Assembly (NCBI GenBank): GCA_936432065.2
Contig: OW386292.2
Span: 8,710,918-8,774,917, forward strand
Direction of reading: 5' to 3'
Source: Rutpela maculata
Taxonomy: Eukaryota > Arthropoda > Insecta > Coleoptera > Cerambycidae
DNA: 64,000 nucleotides
The notes under the pieces were generated by a model that saw only the letters and a program-made list of their open reading frames with translations, ran no database searches and was not told where the DNA came from. Position 1 is the stretch's first letter; each line of letters begins with the position of its first letter. Below are positions 47,008 through 55,825 of the stretch, in pieces. The position numbers and the translations under genes were made by a program.

Positions 47008-49846
47008 ACCCGGGGATGGATGGGACTAAGGACGTTGTCAGAGACACGTTCGGTCGAAAATTGTGTTAGCCTAAATTAAATTTCGGCTTTGGCGAATTTT
47101 TTTTTGTTTGGTAGCAAGACTAAAAATATGGGTTCCGCACCCCGGGGATGGACGGGACTGAGGGGTTGCATAGAGGACGCTGTCAGAGACACGTTCTGTC
47201 GAAAATTGGGTTACCCTAAATTAAATTTCGGCTTTGGCGAATTTTTTTTTGTTTAGTAGCAAGACTAAAAATGTGGGTTCCGCACCCCGGGGATGCACGG
47301 GACTAAGGGGGTTGCATAGAGGACGTTGTAAGAGACACGTTCGGTCGAAAATTGGATTACCCTAAATTAAATTTCGGCTTTGGCGAATTTTTTTTGTTTG
47401 GTAGCAAGACTGAAAATGTGGGTTCCGCACCCCGGGGGTGGATGGGACTAAGGGGGTTGCGCAGAGGACGTTGTCAGAGACACGTTCAGTCGAAAATTGG
47501 GTTACCCTAAATTAAATTTCGGCTTTGGCGAATTTTTTTTGTTTGGTAGCAAGACTGAAAATGTGGGTTCCGCACCCCGGGGATTGATGGGACTAAGGGG
47601 GTTGCATAGAGGACGTTGTCAGAGACACGTTCAGTCGAAATATGAGTTACCCTAAATTAAATTTCGGCTTTGGCGAATTTTTTTTTGTTTGGTAGCAAGA
47701 CTGAAAATATGGGTTCCGCACCCCGGGGATGGATGGGACGAAGGGGGTTGCATAGAGTACGTTGTCAGAGACACGTTCTGTCGAAAATTGGATTACCCTA
47801 AATTAAATTTCGGCTTTGGGGAATTTTTTTTGTTTGGTAGCAAGACTAAAAATATGGGTTCCGCACCCCGGGGGTGGATGGTACTAAGGGGGTTGCATAG
47901 AGGACGTTGTCAGAGACATGTTCTGTCGAAAATTGGATTACCCTAAATTGAATTTCGGCTTTGGCGAATTTTTTTTTGTTTGGTGGCAAGAGTAAAAATG
48001 GGTTCCGCACCCCGGGGGTGGATGGGACTAAGGGGGTTGCATAGAGGACGTTGTCAGAGACACGTTCGGTTGAAAATTGGGTTACCCTAAATTAAATTTC
48101 GGCTTTGGCGAATTTTTTTTTGTTTGGTAGCAAGACTGAAAATATGGGTTCCGCACCCCGGGGATGGATGGGACTAAGGGGGTTGCATAGAGGACGTTAT
48201 CAGAGACACGTTCTGTCGAAAATTGGATTACCCTAAATTGAATTTCGGCTTTGGCGAATTTTTTTTTGTTTGGTGGTAAGACTGAAAATATGGGTTCCGC
48301 ACCCCGGGGGTGGATGGGACTAAGGGGTTGCATAGAGGACGTTGTCAGAGACACGTTCTGTCGACAATTGGATTACCCTAAATTGAATTTCGGCTTTGGC
48401 GAATTTTTTTTTGTTTGGTAGCAAGACTGAAAATATGGGTTCCGCACCCCGGGGATGGATGGGACTAAGGGGGTTGCATAGAGGACGTTGTCAGAGACAC
48501 GTTCTGTCGAAAATTGGATTACCCTAAATTGAATTTCGGCTTTGGCGAATTTTTTTTTGTTTGGTGGCAAGACTAAAAATATGGGTTCCGCACCCCGGGG
48601 GTGGATGGGACTAAGGGGGTTGCATAGAGGACGTTATCAGAGACACGTTCTGTCGAAAATTGGATTACCCTAAATTGAATTTCGGCTTTGGCGAATTTTT
48701 TTTTGTTTGGTAGCAAGACTGAAAATACGGGTTCCGCACCCCGGGGATGGATGGGACTAAGGGGGTTGCATAGAGGACGTTGTCAGAGACACGTTCGGTC
48801 GAAAATTGGGTTACCCTAAATTAAATTTTGGCTTTGGCGATTTTTTTTTGTTTGGTAGCAAGACTAAAAATATGGGTTCCGCACCCCGCGGATGGACGGG
48901 ACTAAGGGGGTTGCATAGAGGACGTTGTCAGAGACAAGTTCTGTCGAAAATTGGATTACCCTAAATTGAATTTCGGCTTTGGCGAATTTTTTTTTGTTTG
49001 GTGGCAAGACTGAAAATATGGGTTCCGCACCCCGGGGATGGATGGGACTAAGGGGGTTGCATAGAGGACGTTGTCAGAAACACGTTCTGTCGAAAATTGG
49101 ATTACCCTAAATTAAATTTCGGCTTTGGCGAATTTTTTTTTGTTTGGTAGCAAGACTAAAAATATGGGTTCCGCACCCCGGGGGTGGATGGGACTAAGGG
49201 GGTTGCATAGAGGACGTTATCAGAGACACATTCTGTCGAAATTTGGATTACCCTAAATTGAATTTCGGCTTTGGCGAATTTTTTTTTGTTTGGTAGCAAG
49301 ACTAAAAATATGGGTTCCGCACCCCGGGGGTGGATGGGACTAAGGGGGTTGCATAGAGGACGTTGTCAGAGACACGTTCTGTCGAAAATTGGGTTACCCT
49401 AAATTAAATTTCGGCTTTGGCGAATTTTTTTTTGTTTGGTAGCAAGACTAAAAATATGGGTTCCGCACCCCGAGGATGGACGGGACTAAGGGGGTTGCAT
49501 AGAGGACGTTGTCAGAGACACGTTCTGTCGAGAATTGGATTACCCTAAATTGAATTTCGGCTTTGGCGAATTTTTTTTTGTTTGGTAGCAAGACTAAAAA
49601 TATGGGTTCCGCACCCCGGGGGTGGATGGGACTAAGGGGGTTGCATAGAGGACGTTGTCAGAGACACGTTCTGTCGAAAATTGGATTACCCTAAATTGAA
49701 TTTCGGCTTTGGCGAATTTTTGTTTGTTTGGTAGCAAGACTAAAAATATGGGTTCCGCACCCCGGGGATGGACGGGACTAAGGGGGTTGCATAGAGGACG
49801 TTGTCAGAGACATGTTCGGTCAAAAATTGGGTTACCCTAAATGAAA
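47008..49846 (-). repeat. 146-bp tandem satellite, right array (~19-20 units, inverted)
   Basis: This is the same monomer as 30036-38224 but in the opposite orientation (TTGCATAGAGGACGTTGTCA, GAGACACGTTCTGTCGAAAA, TTGGATTACCCTAAATTGAA, TTTCGGCTTTGGCGAA, a T-run, GTTTGGTAGCAAGACT). Units near the core (47008-47700) are more diverged, including one with GCGCAGAGGACG and one with TATGAGTTACCC. The array begins mid-unit, directly abutting family A copy 6. Confidence 0.95.
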
Positions 49847-50049
49847 TTTGGAGTTTAACAAATTTTTTTCGTTTGGGGGTTGTCTCAGCTACCGAGGGTG
49901 GTTCCAGCTAGAGGGGATGTATAGAGGAAGTTGTAAGAAGCATGTTCGACCATGGATTAGGTCCATTTAAACGGTTTTTTGCAAATTACAATTTATTTAT
50001 TTTTTCACGGATTCGATCAAGCTTGATCGATCGAAACTTCAGTGGCATA
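49847..50049 (-). repeat. Right terminal repeat of the giant element
   Basis: This is the inverted counterpart of 29811-30035, with one or two differences over the ~200 bp compared by eye (for example AATAAATAAATTG versus AATAAATTAATTG). It contains TCGATCAAGCTTGATCGA at 50013-50030 and ends CTTCAGTGGCATA. Confidence 0.85.
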
Positions 50050-50136
50050 ACATGGTTAATTTTAATTTTGCGACTAAATTTATTATACATAATTTAGGTA
50101 GTTTTGACGTCAAATAATACCTAAATGTTTGCTGGG
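50050..50136. mobile_element. Family B TIR transposon, copy 1, right part
   Basis: It resumes with ACATGGTTAATTTTAATTTT and ends AAATGTTTGCTGGG, the inverted counterpart of the left end at 28664. It is collinear with 63302-63375 of copy 2. Confidence 0.85.
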
Positions 50137-51166
50137 GGTGGCTAATACCAAAAATTTTTTTGAGACCTCAGCTTCTCTTGCATATACTAAATACCAATTT
50201 CATGGACTCTTACCTGCTTGATTTACCCATTTACCCCAAATTTACCCCAATTTACCCCCCAACCCTTCGACCGAACAAGATGAAAATATAATCTAGTTCT
50301 AGATCTCGTTAAAGTACATATGTGTACCAGTGGCGGCTGGTGAAATTTCAATATTTTTTTTCTCGTCTGTGGCGCATGGGACCCATACGAAACTTGGGAA
50401 ATAACATCTAGAGAAGCACTTCTCTAATGACCTCTAAAAAATTTTGAAAAAGCAGTTTGCGAAAAAATTTTTGAAAATTCGCTAGCCTCCCCTGGGTCTA
50501 GGGACCTCTGTTTACTTTTATTTTTTTTTGTCATATGCATTTGACTTTTCATAAAAATGCATCGACAGATTTTGGAGTTTGTGAAAATATTTTCATTACT
50601 AACTGAGATACAACGAATTGAAATATTGTAATTTGTTAAATTGTAAATTACAAAATTTCAATTCATTGTATTTCAGTTAGTAATGAAAATATTTTCACAA
50701 ACTCTAAAATCTGTCGATGCATTTTTATGAAAAGTCAAATGCATATGACAAAAAAAAATAAAAGTAAACAGGGGTCCCTAGACCCAGGGGAGGCTAGCAA
50801 ATTTTCAAAAATTTTTTCGCAAACTGCTTTTTCAAAATTTTTTAGGGGTCATTAGAGAAGTGCTTCTCTAGATGTAATTTCCCAAATTTCGTATGGGTCC
50901 CATGCGCCACAGACGAGAAAAAAAATATTGAAATTTCACCAGCCGCCGCTGATGTGTACCAAATTTCAAGTCAATATCTCAAACGGTTCCAGAGTAAACG
51001 TGCGCACAAAAAAAAAGTTACAGACAGACAGACCGACAGACAGAAATTTTTTTTTCGCTCAAACTTAAAATCTCGACGTTTCATGACATTTTAAGCTTAT
51101 TTGGGCAATAAAAATTTTTAAAAATTTGTTTGTCGTTACTATGCTTCCACTGGACGTGGAAGTAAA
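50137..51166 (-). mobile_element. Family A copy 5, part 2, itself interrupted by a hAT MITE
   Basis: GGTGGCTAATACC through the TTTACCCC blocks to CATATGTGTAC (50327), then the MITE, then ATGTGTACCAAATTTCAAGT to CTGGACGTGGAAGTAA. Together with 28356-28663 it is one full family A copy. Confidence 0.85.
50328..50951. mobile_element. 624-bp palindromic hAT-type MITE
   Basis: The ends are CAGTGGCGGCTGGTG and CACCAGCCGCCGCTG. The whole element is an almost perfect inverted repeat with ~300-bp arms and a minimal loop near 50640. Perfect 8-bp target duplications ATGTGTAC occur at 50320-50327 and 50952-50959. A CAG start with an 8-bp duplication is the hAT pattern. The near identity of the arms suggests recent activity or ongoing arm homogenisation. 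Confidence 0.9.
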
Positions 51167-51306
51167 ATAAGGTAAACTCGAGGGTAAACTCTTTTTCTTT
51201 AACTAGCAATAATTTATCAATGCAACATTGGACTCGGTCTACATAGGTATTTTGATATCTGGAATACAGTGTCGATTGTATCATTTTTACAATACATTCT
51301 GTATAG

Positions 51307-52176
51307 TCTTCGAGGAATCAATAAAAATTCCATAAATTATATCGAAAAAAAGTTCATAACAGAGCCTCGAACAGAGCCATTAGAACATACATTGAAGGTA
51401 AAAGAAAAGAAATTTGCTACAAATATCCGAGATTTAGATACCTACCATAGGTAAGTAACAGATAAACGGGCAGCAAAAAAAAAACAACAAACACTTAGTT
51501 AATAATAAATATCTGCACCTACAATTTTAACAGATTTAAATACTTCAAAACTATTGTATACTTATGTGATAATTACTTTTACACTGTATTTATTGTTATA
51601 GGTATACCTTATTCTTATTTAAGAAAGAATACTATTTAATATTTACCTCTATATATATATATATATACAATATTAACACACTAATTCAGAAAAAACGATT
51701 ATAAATAATATCAAAATATATTGGAAACTTATCATTAGCTAGATAAATATCAAAATTGTGACTTATTCTCTATCAAATAGATATACTTCTATAGGTACGT
51801 AAGTGCACGTAAAAAGCTTATCTTAGATTTAGGAAAGTCGAGATTAAAGTGAACGAAATCATCGAACAAAAGCTTCATGAGAAATATTTCGAGGGCTATA
51901 TCCATTTAAAATGTATTAATAAATGAATAGTTAATTTTTTATTCGCCTCTCTTATCTAGGTAAACACACATACAAAGGTACTAACTAAAATTAGTATATA
52001 TAAGAAAGTAAAAAAATATCGGATGTATTTAAACTTTAAAGAGCGTGGTTTTTATGAGAGTTTCTACAGTTGTAATAGTCTAAGCAATTTTCAGGGAGAG
52101 GAATATCACGGATGCATCTATGGAAAATACCGTTTTAACAAAGGAAACTTCTCCAGAGATGAAAGAGGAAAAGTAA
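51307..52176 (+). CDS. Candidate two-exon coding fragment, unknown
   Basis: Exon A (51307-51450) follows TCTGTATAG and ends at GTAAGTAAC. It reads LRGINKNSINYIEKKFIT, then EPRTEPLEHTLKVKEKKF, then ATNIRDLDTYH. Exon B (52095-52176) follows CAATTTTCAG and reads ERNITDASMENTVLTKET+SPEMKEEK, then TAA. The phases agree (AG + G gives Arg). Both donor and acceptor of the 644-nt intron are good; the acceptor before exon A is poor in pyrimidines. No start codon or upstream exon is identified. I do not recognise the protein. It would lie antisense inside the proposed 4E-T intron. Confidence 0.3.
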
Positions 52177-52603
52177 TGTAGATTTCCTACTTTATTATAA
52201 AGGCCCGCGGCGATATGCATACAGATTACTTGTTTAAACACCACAACGGTTTATAAATATTTACTTATTGTTTACAATGCTACTTACTAGAAATCATAGT
52301 AGATTAAACATCCCAAATCATATGATAGCCATAAACAAACGGTTTAAAATAGCGTGCAGTAGCTGGGAGATCAATTTTCTTATGTTTTAACAATGACACA
52401 ACAATAGGATGCAGGGGAATGTTTCTGGCTTTGGCACAATTTTTTTAGCACAGAAAAAATCAGGTCGTTTGAAACGGAACTGTATTTTTACGCGAATAAA
52501 TGGTATCGATTGTGAATAAAGACTAATAAAATATCGCGAAATAAATGACCGTTAATGCGATCCAAGCAATTGACATGAGATGGGGATGAAAATTGAAACT
52601 TAC

Positions 52604-52679
52604 CATTTTTAGACTGCTTGTCACTTAAGTTAATCTTCACCTGCATATTCTCTGTATCTGACGCTTGTGTCAGCGACAT
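52604..52679 (-). CDS. EIF4ENIF1: Short ATG exon; proposed first coding exon of 4E-T
   Basis: ATG at 52679-52677, then SLTQASDTENMQVKIN, then LSDKQSKN plus one G, then a strong GTAAGT donor at 52603. Upstream (52680-53110) is a plausible 5' UTR and a promoter-like segment. The exon ends in phase 1, which is what the 4E-T exon at 1219-1390 needs. The acidic/polar composition suits the disordered 4E-T N-terminus ahead of the eIF4E-binding motif, which would then be residues 57-63. That this exon belongs to 4E-T rather than to another gene is inferred. Confidence 0.5.
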
Positions 52680-52984
52680 AGCACAATTTTCTTTGGTTAC
52701 ACTTTTAATTAATAGTCACTATACACCTAATCTAAATTGTACAATAAATAATCGAAACTTGTATAAAGGAAAACCTATATAATATACAACTAAGCTTAAT
52801 ATCACAGTTCGTTATTTCGTCAACAAAAACTTAACATACGCACACGGACATGTAGAAATTACGTTAATATTTCAATCGATAATGCTTGTATAACGCAGCA
52901 AAATATAAATAATAATCACTTCCAAACTTTAATACTCACGACACACATAATATACTATTAAAATCTCTTTGAATTAGCAAAAAT

Positions 52985-53110
52985 AGAAACGTACGCCATA
53001 TGCCTTTCTTTCACCTTTCAAACCATGCGCCATCTTACCGACTCACCGCCAACTACTTTTTCGCTCGGCACGCGTGCGTTAAATCTGTTTCAAAACTGAC
53101 AGGAAATTTG
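52985..53110 (-). promoter_or_regulatory. Promoter-like segment upstream of the 52679 ATG
   Basis: There is a locally CG-richer stretch (GCACGCGTGCCGAGCGAAAA on the minus strand). It is followed by GGTAAGATGGCGCATGG, whose AAGATGGCG matches the YY1/Pho core found at housekeeping start sites. GGCGGTGAGTCGG could be the end of an untranslated exon. The start site itself was not located. Confidence 0.4.
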
Positions 53111-53860
53111 AATAACCAAAGATAAACAATAATTAATTCCATTTCAATTATCGCTAAGTAACTCACCTGTTACGACTTCCTTTGGGTGCGAAACAATTAA
53201 AAATTGTAGCAATTTTTACTGCACACGGTTACGCACTAATTAATTATTTTAAAACTCAAAATTATAAAGTAAATACCTAATTCTCCAAATAAAAACTAAT
53301 TAATCACTCACATACTAATGGAATTTTTGCTTAATTAGTGTTAAAATAAATCTCCTATCTTATAATAATAAAAATAGAACTGTATGGTCCATTCTAGTTC
53401 TAAAAATGACAAACCAAATAATTTTTTTATCAAGAGGGCTATATCCATGGGCGTAGGAAATATTTTTTCCACAGGATGTAGTACCTTAGAAATATCGTTT
53501 TTAAAATAGGTAATATAAAAGGGGAAAATAGAAAAAAAAATTTGGCAATTTTGGGACAACAAATTTTCCTGTATTAAAAGTATAACTCTAATTTATATCC
53601 CATCTTCTCTTAGAATGTCAATTTCTGTAAACATTTTTTTGTCTATATAAAATTTGATAGGCTTGTTCTTCATACATTTGCAAATTATTAGCTCTAAATG
53701 TTTGTGACAAAATGAATTTAGCTTGGCCTGGGGTACAAATAAGCTTAAACTCCTTTACCACGGGATTCTGGCAACCCTTAAGGAAAAAAAAAGCTAGGCC
53801 TGAATATCCATAAATTTGGAAAAATTCGCCACAAGAATTCAGAAAAATTTTGGCTCCAAA
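53111..53860. other. Intergenic AT-rich DNA
   Basis: No gene or repeat boundary is recognised between the proposed 4E-T promoter and the retrotransposon fragments. Confidence 0.4.
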
Positions 53861-54440
53861 CCGTCAATCATGAAAAGACCACGTGGAAAGCATGTGCATC
53901 TCTATGGATGTACAAATGCATCTTAGGTTCTAAGTCCGAAGACTACTCTCTGGACTTCTACTCATAACACACAGTGGCAGTATATGTATAAGGTATAAAC
54001 AAAGTTTAGGGGCCCCGAAAGCTTAGAGGCCCCGGATAGTACTTGGAATGAGTCGGAAGTTTGGTCCTGTGCCGTATTCAGTCGATCAATTCAATGTTTG
54101 CTTAGGGGCCCAAGGTGCTCTTGCACCGCCACTGATAACATACGCGGTACTGATGTGGGGATACTTCCAAGAGCAGCAAAGAGGTAGCTTGGGCTCGATA
54201 GAGACTGGCGGATGAAACTATCAGTTATATCCTTTGCAGTTGCGTACCACTAGGAGCGTTAAGATTTAGGCATCTCGAAAGGCAATTTTTACAACCAGAC
54301 TATAGGACTGTTGTCCTTCCTAGAAAGCACTATTTTTTTCTAAGAGATCCTATATGTCGCGAATGTACAATGAACCGACAGGCCCGAGTACTGTGGATCT
54401 CGAAATCCGTTCACGCTCTTAATAATAATAATAATGATGT
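53861..54440 (+). mobile_element. 3' end of a non-LTR retrotransposon with (AAT)n tail, interrupted by a MITE
   Basis: Across the MITE at 53972-54134 the frame reads SGLLLITYAVLMWGYFQEQQ, the pattern of the RT thumb region of Jockey-like LINEs (...R-LYA--VW--Y------). The following ~270 bp are decayed, and the sequence ends in (AAT)5 at 54420-54436, a typical non-LTR 3' tail. Frameshifts and stops are present. Confidence 0.5.
53972..54134. mobile_element. 163-bp hAT-type MITE
   Basis: The ends are CAGTGGCAGT and GCCGCCACTG-like (CACCGCCACTG). The flanking 8-mers are ATAACACA and ATAACATA (one mismatch). It carries GGGGCCCCGAAAGC and AGGGGCCCAAGG inside. It is inserted in the retrotransposon relic. 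Confidence 0.65.
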
Positions 54441-54569
54441 GCAAATAATATAATTGTACCTTAATTTGCAAAAAGAACTCTACTTAATGCCAATATAGTT
54501 GTAATATTGAATCTGGATGAGTTAAACAAGATATCAGAAAAGTTTTATAATTGAGAATTTTCAGAAATA

Positions 54570-54760
54570 ACTCATAGGGTTCCTCCTTGGACCGTTTGCT
54601 TTCTCCACCTATATCGATCATATTTCTGTTATTATTAAGGGTAGAAAACTTTTGCTTGCAGATAATACAAAAATATTCAGCAGAAATAATCTAAATAAAC
54701 TAGAATCTACCATTGAAATAGGCAGTATACATATGCGAATTGGAAATTCGGTTTACAAAG
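54570..54760 (+). pseudogene. Reverse-transcriptase palm fragment (non-LTR retrotransposon relic)
   Basis: The sequence around 54575-54620 encodes the degenerate GVP-G--LGP-LF--YI block (read as ...LGPFAFSTYIDHI). It continues VIIKGRKLLLADNTKIFSRN. The last part corresponds to the catalytic FADDTKIF box with the second Asp changed to Asn. A one-base shift separates the two blocks from an intact GVPQG. It is inactive. It lies downstream of, but encodes a more N-terminal region than, the fragment at 53861-54440, so the two are separate insertions or rearranged. Confidence 0.6.
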
Positions 54761-54994
54761 AAGGCTATTGGAGTGCTAACAGATCTGGACTGGATCACCG
54801 AGCAGGTGATAACCAAATAGTCACAAGGATATTGACAGTACCTTTATTATATTCTTTAATCTCTGGTTTATATTAAACAAAATCGGTAATCATGATTCAT
54901 GATTATAATACCAGTCAAGACTGCACAGAATATCTACACGGTGTCCATTGCTTGTCCATATTGTGTTCACATGGCCAAGCACATAGTATGAATA

Positions 54995-55565
54995 TGCTAT
55001 GGATGTTTGCTTTATATCCATACACAAATATCCTTAAATTGTCCATAAGAGGATATCCACTAGATGTTTATTTATTATCCATTTACTAATATTCCAATTC
55101 ATTGCCCGTTAAGGGATATACATTGGATGCCCGTCTCCGATCCTTTTACGACTATCTGTACATTGCCCATGGAGATTCTTATTCATCAATGAATATCCAT
55201 ACATTGTCCATTAAGGGATATACATTGGATGCTCGTTTCTGATCCATCTACAAATATCCATACATTGTCCATCGGGAAATGTCCACTGGATATTCGTTTT
55301 TATCCATCAACGAATATCCGTACATTGTCCATTACTCTATGCTCGTTTCTGGTCCATCAACAAATATCTATCCATCGAAAGATATCTACCGGATATCCGT
55401 TTTTATCCATGAATGAATATCCATACATTCTCCATTAGGGGATATATATGTGATGTCCATTTCTGATCAATCAGCGAATATCCGTGCATTGTCCATTGAA
55501 AGATGTCCAGTAGACATCCGTTCTTATCCACCAATGTATATTCGTAGACTGTCCATTAAGGAATA
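54995..55565. repeat. ~60-bp degenerate minisatellite (~9 units)
   Basis: The word AATATCCATACATTGTCCAT recurs with a ~60-bp period (about 55195, 55255, 55315, 55420, 55480). Each unit continues roughly TAAGGGATATCCACTGGATG, then TCCGTTTCTGATCCATCAA. Unit divergence is high. A frame runs through several units without stops, but the peptide is low-complexity and I do not consider it a gene. Confidence 0.8.
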
Positions 55566-55825
55566 GCATCCATGTATACGTGAGATTTTGACCATATTTT
55601 ACCAGTTTTCATATTACACGATATATTAAACATGCATTTGGATATCTCAAATTCAATACAGGTATATTTGTTTAGTGTTTTTGAAATGCGTAATAGAATA
55701 AGTAATTTCCATCTTCACCTGTGATCTACCGCTGTAAATTTATACCTAACACAACTATGTGGGCCAGAAAATAGTTTTGATATTGAAAATAAAGTATGTT
55801 ATTTGTAAAGTATAATAATAGCACG

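Larger units (their letters stand above)
29811..50049. mobile_element. Giant 20.2-kb TIR element with opposed 146-bp satellite arrays
   Basis: The termini are TATGCCACTGAAGTTTCGAT and its exact complement. The flanks are ACATGG at 29805-29810 and 50050-50055 (6-bp target duplication). The terminal inverted repeat runs about 230 bp before merging into tandem 146-bp units, inverted with respect to each other at the two ends. A TCGATCAAGCTTGATCGA palindrome lies 19 bp in from each end. Family B copy 2 has the empty site (...AAAACATGGTTAATT). The core (38225-47007) encodes no recognisable transposase, polymerase or integrase. A 6-bp duplication is known for Polinton/Maverick and, as 6-7 bp, for Dada elements, but these termini match neither that I recall. 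The superfamily is undetermined. Confidence 0.85.
1219..52679 (-). other. EIF4ENIF1: Proposed 51-kb first coding intron of 4E-T, with its flanking exons
   Basis: Exon 52604-52679 ends after 25 codons plus one G. Exon 1219-1390 starts with the two bases GA that complete a codon, giving Gly. The spliced frame reads ...DKQSKN-G-DEQIEGMSV. Both splice sites are good, both exons are on the minus strand, and a promoter-like segment precedes the upstream exon. If correct, this intron (1391-52603) holds nearly every repeat in the window. Phase agreement alone happens one time in three, so this stays an inference. The alternative is that 52604-52679 starts another gene. Confidence 0.5.

Noticed and set aside
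30036..49846. CENP-B box in the satellite (TTCGACAGAACGTG)
   Set aside because: Only the TTCG----A half matches the consensus; the essential CGGG half is absent.
29811..50049. Polinton/Maverick virus-like transposon
   Set aside because: Size, long TIR and 6-bp duplication fit, but no polymerase B, integrase, ATPase or capsid frame is present, and the tips are not the AG...CT type. Kept as superfamily unknown.
53341..53562. 73-codon minus-strand open frame (MLSQNCQIFFSIF...)
   Set aside because: Low-complexity hydrophobic and aromatic residues from AT-rich DNA, with no domain and no splice or promoter context.
54892..55438. Open frames through the 60-bp minisatellite as a repeat protein
   Set aside because: The frame is broken between units and there is no start context or splice support; the repeat is better explained as noncoding.
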